A stretch of 64,000 nucleotides of DNA from Pontibacter kalidii (GTDB lineage Bacteria > Bacteroidota > Bacteroidia > Cytophagales > Hymenobacteraceae). The stretch spans positions 2,420,501 through 2,484,500 of the forward strand of contig NZ_CP111079.1 in NCBI RefSeq assembly GCF_026278245.1. Reading direction: 5' to 3'. Below the pieces are notes generated by a model. It saw only the letters and a list, made by a program, of their open reading frames with translations. It made no database searches and was not told where the DNA came from. Every line of letters starts with the position of its first letter. Within the stretch, counting starts at the first letter, position 1. Both the position numbers and the translations under genes were made by a program. Shown one piece after another: positions 33,827 to 40,270 of this stretch.

Positions 33827-34885
33827 CTAAATATAATGCACCTCTATGGCGCAAAATGGGTTATTTGAGCCAGAAGCCTGGAAACCAATATCTAAAACGT
33901 CCCCCTCAAGCATCGTGAGCTCAAAGAGTAGGGTGTTGTCGACAAATTCCACTGTGCCGGAGCTTACCTCTACACCGCTGGCGTTACGGTGTGTATAGTT
34001 TAGGGTAGTTCGGGCGCTGCGATTGCGGTAAATAGATTTTACCACCAAGTCTTTCTGCGCTCGAAACGGCTTGACCTCATACGTGGTGTTATATATCAGC
34101 AGCCCGCCCTCCGGTACCCAGGCCGCATAGGGGCTGCCATTGTCAAGTTCAGCCGCCGTGTAGTTAATCATTTGCGCGTCAATGCCTGAGCCAGTGGCTT
34201 CCAGCACCATTCCGCTTTGCGGCTCGTCCATGCGCCAAGCTCCCACAGCACTCTCGGCAGGCAACACGCCCGCGTGTATGTCTGCGTGCTCCTGATTTGA
34301 AAGCTCCCGATTCCACTGACCACCGATGAAAACATACCCGATGAAGCTGTTGCCACCAGTGGCGCTTTGCCCGAACTCAAAGCTGGCGTTACTGTCCAGA
34401 TTGCCGGAAGGCATATCCCCTGGCCAGTCATTAGAGGTAGTGCCGAAGGTATACTGTAAGTCTGCTGCCGTTCGCGGAACGCCATTCAGGTACAGCTTGT
34501 AATCTTCCTTTTTGGTCGGCGCTGTTCCGGCACGACTCAAGCCGAGGGTTGTTTCTACTCCAAGTGTCGCGGTCTCAGCTGTCAATATGTTATAACGAGA
34601 GCCTCCACTGCCTTGCGGGCGCATAAAAAGTCCGAGTTTGTTTCTATCGAAGAAGAGGGCAAAACCCGTCTCTGTGCCTGATTTACTCATAATACGGGCC
34701 GTGGTAGAAGCGCCGGGCAGCACCAATGCCAAAAACCTGACGGCCAGAGAAAAGGGAGTGGCTCCTACCTGGAACGCTTGCGAATCAATGGCCGTGATGC
34801 GGTCATTCACCCCATCTACACGAATCGAGCCTGGTGAGAGGTTAGCAATTTCCACTGGAAGACCGAAAAAATAGCGCTTTATCAT
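33827..34885 (-). CDS. Tail-fibre-region protein with a LamG/concanavalin-like domain
   Basis: The 352-aa protein has a laminin-G-type fold pattern in its first 230 residues: a strand-rich stretch, GLFMRPQGSGG, and a terminal GAWRMDE that closes a LamG repeat; the C-terminal 110 residues are a beta-sandwich of unknown type. Such domains often bind cell-surface sugars in tail fibres. It overlaps the upstream gene by 4 bp (ATGA), forming a tail-fibre pair. Confidence 0.65.
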   Translation of the reverse strand: MIKRYFFGLPVEIANLSPGSIRVDGVNDRITAIDSQAFQVGATPFSLAVRFLALVLPGASTTARIMSKSGTETGFALFFDRNKLGLFMRPQGSGGSRYNILTAETATLGVETTLGLSRAGTAPTKKEDYKLYLNGVPRTAADLQYTFGTTSNDWPGDMPSGNLDSNASFEFGQSATGGNSFIGYVFIGGQWNRELSNQEHADIHAGVLPAESAVGAWRMDEPQSGMVLEATGSGIDAQMINYTAAELDNGSPYAAWVPEGGLLIYNTTYEVKPFRAQKDLVVKSIYRNRSARTTLNYTHRNASGVEVSSGTVEFVDNTLLFELTMLEGDVLDIGFQASGSNNPFCAIEVHYI

Positions 34886-36117
34886 CCTAGCTTAGATTTA
34901 ACTATCGCCTCCCCGAAATTCTTACCAGCTGCCAAGGTTACGCGGTACTCGATGGTGTAATGCACGAAATTGGTAATCTGGCTATTCAGCGTAGCTATGC
35001 TTGTAGTGGCTGGTTGTGAGGCACTCCCTCGCTGCGTGGCAATATAGGTCATGGTGGCAATGTTTGACAGCTCCACAGCTTGCACGGTGATTTTCTCGTT
35101 GTAGTAAACGCGTTGTGAGCGGGTGTAGCTGGAGAAAGAGAGTGTGTCCCACCGGTCAGTGACTGCCCATGCCAGGGAGGCCAGCTTATCGAGTGCCGCT
35201 TTTACTTTAAGCACCCCAGCACCGAAAAAGGTGCTGTTGTTAGTGGTGTAGTCAATGTCGTTGGCTACAATGCTCACGGTTGCTCCGGACTTGCCGTTTA
35301 CGCTGCTTACTTTTGTAGCAATGTTGTCTTCATTTGTCTTAACCTTATTTGTAAGGAAGTCTAACCACCCTTTTAGAGAGATAGTGGCAGTAGAGTTGGC
35401 AAGTCCTAAGTAACCCCACAAGTTAGATGTAGCTCTGGCTGCAATCGCCCTGGCATCGGTAAACCATTTATTAAACGCACCTTCACTCTGAATATCGTCG
35501 GTGCTATTAATAGTAGTACCACTTTTCGGAAGTATAAGCCTGCCATTGGCATCCGGAGAATACTCCTGCCCATCCATTTCCACCACCCTTACAAACACCA
35601 CTGGCTCTTCCACTGCACCACCGGCATTACTCCAGAAAAGGTAAGCGGCGAAGAGTAGCTCAGTGCCTGGCTGATCAGGATGCTCAAAGGCTGGCGTCAC
35701 ACCTGGATCCTGCCCGTAGATATAAACCCATCCATCGGCTGAGGCAGCCAGGATGTCGATGCGCTCTCCCCATCCAACTGGAGGCAATGGCACGTTTTCT
35801 TTAGCATTGGGTGTTGGCAGAGGCGAGACCTGCCCATGGACTTCTATTTCCGCAGGTGTGACTTTTACTGTGTTGCCTTCTGTGGATACTTTTGGATAGA
35901 CTTTCCACTTGAAGCCCTCCGGAGCTGGCGGTGCCGGTTGCTCAAGCTTCTCCACCCGAGCTGCTAATTTCTCAACTGGATCAAAGAGTGAATCAGCGAT
36001 ATCAGTAGAAAACTCCCGGTAATCCTTTTCGGCGATATCGAAGGTATTGTTGTCTTTGAAGCGGCCGGTGATTGCCGCCCACTTTGTCTTAAATGCCTGG
36101 AGTGAGAGTAAGGCCAT
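34882..36117 (-). CDS. Putative tail fibre protein
   Basis: At 411 residues this is probably elongated: a short N-terminal domain with a coil (VEKLAARVEKLEQ), a Pro-rich hinge (APPAPEG), and a beta-rich body with Asn/Ser/Thr repeats (SSVNGKSGATVSIVANDIDY) typical of fibre shafts. The C-terminus has SYTRSQRVYYNEK and could be the tip. It shares one base with the upstream gene's stop and 4 bp with the LamG gene. The receptor is unknown. Confidence 0.65.
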   Translation of the reverse strand: MALLSLQAFKTKWAAITGRFKDNNTFDIAEKDYREFSTDIADSLFDPVEKLAARVEKLEQPAPPAPEGFKWKVYPKVSTEGNTVKVTPAEIEVHGQVSPLPTPNAKENVPLPPVGWGERIDILAASADGWVYIYGQDPGVTPAFEHPDQPGTELLFAAYLFWSNAGGAVEEPVVFVRVVEMDGQEYSPDANGRLILPKSGTTINSTDDIQSEGAFNKWFTDARAIAARATSNLWGYLGLANSTATISLKGWLDFLTNKVKTNEDNIATKVSSVNGKSGATVSIVANDIDYTTNNSTFFGAGVLKVKAALDKLASLAWAVTDRWDTLSFSSYTRSQRVYYNEKITVQAVELSNIATMTYIATQRGSASQPATTSIATLNSQITNFVHYTIEYRVTLAAGKNFGEAIVKSKLG

Positions 36118-36749
36118 TATTTGATCTGGTAAGTAAGTTTAAATCCGGAGCGGATGATGATTGTTTTGCCAGCAGGTATAGAGGCAATCAGGTTGCCTCG
36201 GGTATCTACCATCCGAACGGCCTCACCACCTACCACAACTGGTGGCGCAATCGTTCCTTCTTCTGCGACATTGAAAGGTCCACTGTAGAAGTAAGCTGGG
36301 TTGCGGGACTTGCCTTTGAAGCTGAATCGGTAGCCTTTGCGCTGGCCAGGTTGGTTGCCTGAGCTATACTTGCACTCAAACACCAAAGGGTGCTCCTTGT
36401 CGCCGATCAGCTTAAGCTGGCCATCCATATCCTGGTAAAGCACCACCACCCGTTTGCCTTTCAGCATGAGCATAGCCTCAGCTAGCTCAGGTGTATGGCC
36501 TGCTACAAATCCACTGAAATTGTTGTTGTAGAAGTGGCCGTGCACATCGTCATCAGATGGCTCGTCAAGCTCTGGAGAGAATTGTGTGGCTTCAAAGAAG
36601 TTGAACAGCGTGCCCTCGGCCAGCTGGAGATCACTCACAATGGTGACGCCCTCCACTAGGATCTCGTCGGGCAGGTTGGCTGCCAAGGTATAGTAAAAGC
36701 GCTGGTTTACCCCTGAAGTCTGACCGGCAACCCTTGAAATATTCTTCAT
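36117..36749 (-). CDS. Phage virion protein, distant paralogue of the 30306-30851 product
   Basis: The 210-aa protein starts at ATG 36749-36747; an upstream ATG at 36776 is less likely. It contains an acidic linker (SPELDEPSDDDVHG) and then the block that resembles 30306-30851: a helix (AEAMLMLKGKRVVVLYQDMDGQLKLIG) and QRKGYRFSFKG...YFYSG. The C-terminal part is Gly-rich with a strand-turn pattern. A structural role in the tail is inferred. The stop codon shares a base with the next gene's start. Confidence 0.6.
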   Translation of the reverse strand: MKNISRVAGQTSGVNQRFYYTLAANLPDEILVEGVTIVSDLQLAEGTLFNFFEATQFSPELDEPSDDDVHGHFYNNNFSGFVAGHTPELAEAMLMLKGKRVVVLYQDMDGQLKLIGDKEHPLVFECKYSSGNQPGQRKGYRFSFKGKSRNPAYFYSGPFNVAEEGTIAPPVVVGGEAVRMVDTRGNLIASIPAGKTIIIRSGFKLTYQIK

Positions 36750-36759
36750 CTGGGAGTGG

Positions 36760-37281
36760 TTAGAGGCGAGTGACAACTACGGCGGAAAAACCTGGGATTT
36801 CTACTGATTTTTTCCGCTTTACCCACTTATTACCATACTTCTTCCGCTGATCACGGTACCAGGCCTGCTTGAGAGTGAGGGGGGAGATATCGCCGTCATC
36901 AAAAAAATACTTGCCCATGAATCCATCCACCATGGCGTCCATAGTCATTTTCACGCCAGCTTCCTGGAGCGTTTCCACATAGTATAGAAACTCATCCTTG
37001 ATGGTGGCGTCGATAAAATCGTTGAAATCGTAAATGGTGCGGCTGGTGATGTTGTTGCATCCTCGGTTCTTATACTTATCGAGGGTGATGATAACATCAA
37101 GGTTTTGAGAGTATTTCTCTCGCTCAACGTCAAAACGCTCATCGTGCTGCTGGTTGCGCAGCATGTGGATGAGCATTTTTCCTTCGTTGTGCTTTCGGCT
37201 AAGTTTGAATTCGCCTTGGTGCTTTTTCTTTAGAAACTTGAGTACGTGGGGCAGTACTGGAATTTGTACAGTTAGAAGCAT
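36760..37281 (-). CDS. Unknown phage protein with basic N-terminal half, 173 aa
   Basis: Start ATG 37281-37279 (MLLTVQIPVLPHVLKFLKKK); a longer frame from 37302 is possible. The protein is basic and helical, with an acidic segment DDGDISPLTLKQAWYRDQRKKYG before a C-terminal KWVKRKK cluster, and ends SAVVVTRL. A 23-bp repeat lies in its last codons (36765-36787) and a 17-bp copy lies 64 bp upstream of its start, so it is flanked by direct repeats about 580 bp apart. This may be a mobile gene cassette. No function known. Confidence 0.55.
   Translation of the reverse strand: MLLTVQIPVLPHVLKFLKKKHQGEFKLSRKHNEGKMLIHMLRNQQHDERFDVEREKYSQNLDVIITLDKYKNRGCNNITSRTIYDFNDFIDATIKDEFLYYVETLQEAGVKMTMDAMVDGFMGKYFFDDGDISPLTLKQAWYRDQRKKYGNKWVKRKKSVEIPGFSAVVVTRL
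36765..36787 (+). repeat. Dispersed repeat, copy 2 (23 bp)
   Basis: Exact match to 22339-22361; inside the end of the 173-aa gene, again reading SAVVVTR on the minus strand. Confidence 0.8.
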
Positions 37282-37345
37282 ACAGGGTGGTTTGGGGTGC
37301 ATTTTAAGGGTACACTAAAATACTCATTTAGTGCGTCCTATAAAA

Positions 37346-37362
37346 TGACAACTACGGCGGAA
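37346..37362 (+). repeat. Dispersed repeat, copy 3 (17 bp)
   Basis: TGACAACTACGGCGGAA, identical to the core of the other two copies but non-coding here. Together with copy 2 it brackets the 173-aa gene. Confidence 0.8.
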
Positions 37363-37403
37363 TAAGCTTTTTACCCGCTTTTAAGTTCCCTGTACTTTTT
37401 GTA

Positions 37404-37631
37404 CTATTTTTCTATTACAAACCCTGCTTCTATCAAGTCCGCAACAAAAATATCCACCGACTCCGTCCGGATATCGGATCCGTTCTGGAGCTTGCAGCGT
37501 CTGGCTGTCTGCGCCATGAATTCTTCCAGGTCGGCAGACTCCGTGTGGCTAGTGTTGCGCATCTCCCAAACCAGGTCCAAGTTGGAAGCGGCCTGTATCT
37601 GGCCGCCTCCTAAAAATTCGTATGTTTTCAT
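37404..37631 (-). CDS. Small acidic unknown phage protein, 75 aa
   Basis: A 75-aa acidic protein with no recognised domain, ending in an amphipathic helix (DIFVADLIEAGFVIEK). It begins 3 bp after the amidoligase stop, so it is likely co-transcribed and may work with it; in known amidoligase loci a small partner such as a cyclotransferase or substrate peptide is often present, but I see no signature of those here. Confidence 0.5.
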   Translation of the reverse strand: MKTYEFLGGGQIQAASNLDLVWEMRNTSHTESADLEEFMAQTARRCKLQNGSDIRTESVDIFVADLIEAGFVIEK

Positions 37632-37634
37632 TCT

Positions 37635-38579
37635 CTATGCTGCTAAGGCTGCTATTCTGTTTCTGTAAAAGTTTACTACCGGCGCTGGGTTGAAAGCTTC
37701 CAAAGATTCCAGCGTCTTTTGCGAAGAAACGTTATTTTTTGAAAATTCTACCAGGTTGTTGAGGAAAGTTATCCAGTTTACCACTTTGTCTACTTCGATG
37801 GTGCCGCTGTGCTGGCGGAATTCAACCGTGCCGTGGCGGAAGAAGCTCTCGGCGTTCAGCTTGAAGTAGCGGTCGCGCCCTGTTACTTTCTGCGCTATTT
37901 GCTCAATGTTGCTGCAGCTATCGATGGCGCTATAGGCGACGCTCTCGCTGCTAAACCTGTTCAGGAGGCTTCTGCAATATATGTTGTTATTAGCTCTGCG
38001 GCTTACCGGCAGGAAGCTATCGATCAGGCCTTCGTAGTTGATGTAGTTCTTATACAGGTTTTTCCACTGGGCCAGCTCAAAGTCGTTGGCTCCGAAGTGT
38101 ATGTGCATGCCGCAGCTGCGGTTGATCAGGGCGTTGCATTTCTTCAGGGCTTTGCAGGCTTTCTTTACCTGCTCCAGGCCTGCTTCGCCTTGCAGTACTG
38201 GGCTTACAAGTTCAAAGCCTTGTGCGCCTGATATAGAAGCGTCTGTTACTATTTTCCAGTGTGCGCGGGTGGTGTGGTTGTATCCCTCGATGGCTACTGT
38301 TATGCCCTGGCGCTCCAGCTCAGCTTTCAGGCGGTGCATGTCTACGCCGTAGGCTTCGAACTCTACTCCAAAGGTGCGCGTGAAAAGGCCTGGTGTGAAT
38401 ACCGAGGTTTGGGTGGCAAGGCCTCGGCGTTGCATGGCAGCGTATACGTTCTGAACAAAGCCGTATCCTACGCCCATCATCTCTGCTACCTGCTTTCTGG
38501 TAAAGCCCAGCTGCAGGAGCTGCTGCATTTTATAAGTCTTTGTCGTGCCGTTCAGGTTTAGTATTTCTTGTGCTGTCAT
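37635..38579 (-). CDS. Amidoligase-family protein with N-terminal helix-turn-helix
   Basis: The product has 314 aa from ATG 38579-38577. Residues of about 1-50 contain a short HTH (TRKQVAEMMGVGYGFVQNVY), and the rest is a COOH-NH2 ligase of the glutamine-synthetase-like fold (Amidoligase_2): FGVEFE at 70-75, GMHIHFG at 157-163 and VEFRQHSGT at 252-260. These enzymes join an amino compound to a carboxylate with ATP and are predicted to modify peptides or small molecules. Presence beside tail-fibre genes could mean modification of phage or host surface, or defence against host. The gene has two inverted repeats just upstream. Confidence 0.82.
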   Translation of the reverse strand: MTAQEILNLNGTTKTYKMQQLLQLGFTRKQVAEMMGVGYGFVQNVYAAMQRRGLATQTSVFTPGLFTRTFGVEFEAYGVDMHRLKAELERQGITVAIEGYNHTTRAHWKIVTDASISGAQGFELVSPVLQGEAGLEQVKKACKALKKCNALINRSCGMHIHFGANDFELAQWKNLYKNYINYEGLIDSFLPVSRRANNNIYCRSLLNRFSSESVAYSAIDSCSNIEQIAQKVTGRDRYFKLNAESFFRHGTVEFRQHSGTIEVDKVVNWITFLNNLVEFSKNNVSSQKTLESLEAFNPAPVVNFYRNRIAALAA

Positions 38580-38580
38580 G

Positions 38581-38628
38581 GTCGTATAGCGTTGTATTGT
38601 TGAGTCTAAGTACGACCAATTAAGACTC
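38581..38628. promoter_or_regulatory. Inverted repeats upstream of the amidoligase
   Basis: GTCGTA (38581-38586)/TACGAC (38611-38616) and GAGTCT (38602-38607)/AGACTC (38623-38628) are two overlapping short inverted repeats immediately before the start codon. They could be operators of the HTH part of the amidoligase; unproven. Confidence 0.35.
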
Positions 38629-38655
38629 ACTATCAAGTTATTAAAACACTCTTTT

Positions 38656-39009
38656 TCAAGCGTTTACAAACTTCTTTGCACGCACCAACACGATCTCGGA
38701 AGGGTGGAATTTGTGCTCTAACTCAAAGCGTTGGAGTGCTGATTCCAAGGATTTTATAGCCGTGGGAAGTGGCTGTTGCTGGTAACCTTCTGAGAGGTAA
38801 TTGTGAAAGGAATAGTCGCTATACTTGCGCACCCAGCGGGCAGCTTCGTACTCTTTGATGCGCTGGTATTTGTCAGCAAATAATATGAGCGCGTAGGGTC
38901 TTGTTTCCTGTAGCCAACGCTTGACTTTGTAGGCTGATTGGTTAGAGGGGCAGCCAAGCATGAACAGCGTTGCACCACCAATCAATTCATTCAGCTCAAT
39001 ATAATACAT
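38656..39009 (-). CDS. Unknown phage protein, 117 aa
   Basis: An aromatic-rich, mixed alpha/beta protein with GCPSNQSAYKVKRWLQE and a short KKFVNA C-terminus. It follows the HEPN-like gene by 3 bp on the same strand and lies upstream of the amidoligase. No domain is recognised; it may be a partner of the HEPN-like protein. Confidence 0.5.
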   Translation of the reverse strand: MYYIELNELIGGATLFMLGCPSNQSAYKVKRWLQETRPYALILFADKYQRIKEYEAARWVRKYSDYSFHNYLSEGYQQQPLPTAIKSLESALQRFELEHKFHPSEIVLVRAKKFVNA

Positions 39010-39012
39010 ACT

Positions 39013-40110
39013 TTAGGTATTAAAGCCTTGCTTTCTATATATGTAAAGTGTCTGATGGTGAATTGCTTTGATGAAAGAATTAAACGTTTTTACAGCCCTT
39101 CTAGCATATTCATATTTAGGGAATATAGGCCTCCCTTTTTCTAAAGGGTTCAATATTGACATCATCAAAGAAACATGTACAATTCGGTGCCTAATCCTAA
39201 TAATGGATTTTATTTCATCAAGTGATTCTTTAGACATCCCTAAGTCATTATGAAAACTGATATCAAAGCCCTTTTTGAAAGCCTTTTTAGCTACATCAAA
39301 GTTTTGAAAATTTATTCTTCCCTGCTTAATCAACTTCTGAGTCGGAGTAATTCCTTCTAATTGAGCTGCATTTAATATCGCTTGTATTTCGTTGACTTCT
39401 TTTTCACTTCTATCTAGAAATGCATTAGCTAATGATTCAAAATTAACTTGAATCCCCTCTTCTTCTAGTTCTAAAAATCTGTGTTTACAATAGCTTTCAA
39501 ATCCAGTGACTAGTATCACTAAAATCATATTGACAATTACAGCTTCGTATGAGTAATCTCTTGTATTAGGGTTGTTATTAAGCAATAACTCAGCAGCTTC
39601 TACAACACTATCCCAAGTCTCTACTGCTGAATTCTTAAATAATTGTTTCCCATTAGAATAAATTTCTACAGAGATTGTTTGAATACCTTCATCACCCATT
39701 TGAATAATTTCACCATCTTCAGCAATACCAAATTTAACAGTTGACGGGGATCCTAGTGATACCTCTTGATTATTCAATCCCTGATTACCAACAACTAGTT
39801 TGATTTGATCCGGTGACCAAATCATAATAATTGTTAAGAGTCTATCCAACTTAAATTTTTTTAAATCTATGAAAGCTCGTCTTGTTCCTGTACCAGGCGA
39901 CGAATGATAGAATACTAAATTATCATTTATGTCTTTTTCTAGAATCAGGACTATTTTCCCTGTAGGTACTTCTATAATCCTGAAAGCAGAGTTATCTCCA
40001 AAACTGAAAACTCCTAGAAAAATTTGATTGACGAATGACCCCTCAGGATACCTCATCATTTCTTGAAGTTCACCTATTTGGTCTTGTGGAAAACCATGTG
40101 GTAGTTTCAT
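39013..40110 (-). CDS. HEPN-like protein, putative abortive-infection RNase
   Basis: A 365-aa AT-rich cargo protein. The N-terminal 170 residues are beta-rich and unassigned. The C-terminal helical part (about 190-355) carries RHRIVH at residues 307-312, an Rx4H motif with a polar residue directly after Arg as in HEPN-domain ribonucleases, in a helix preceded by a long helical region with conserved-looking acidic residues. HEPN RNases commonly cause abortive infection. The gene is divergent from a type IIG restriction enzyme (160-bp gap). It may be a companion or an independent defence module. Assignment is by motif alone. Confidence 0.55.
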   Translation of the reverse strand: MKLPHGFPQDQIGELQEMMRYPEGSFVNQIFLGVFSFGDNSAFRIIEVPTGKIVLILEKDINDNLVFYHSSPGTGTRRAFIDLKKFKLDRLLTIIMIWSPDQIKLVVGNQGLNNQEVSLGSPSTVKFGIAEDGEIIQMGDEGIQTISVEIYSNGKQLFKNSAVETWDSVVEAAELLLNNNPNTRDYSYEAVIVNMILVILVTGFESYCKHRFLELEEEGIQVNFESLANAFLDRSEKEVNEIQAILNAAQLEGITPTQKLIKQGRINFQNFDVAKKAFKKGFDISFHNDLGMSKESLDEIKSIIRIRHRIVHVSLMMSILNPLEKGRPIFPKYEYARRAVKTFNSFIKAIHHQTLYIYRKQGFNT

Positions 40111-40270
40111 AGTGCGATATAGCTTTTATGTTTTGATTGAACGGTAAATCAAAGACTAGTTGATGTTACTTTAAAATTATCTTCCCATAATCAATTTACA
40201 TGTATCAATATATTAAGTAATATATTTCCTTTAAATAATTTCTATCTTAAAGCCGGAAAACAAACAGACT

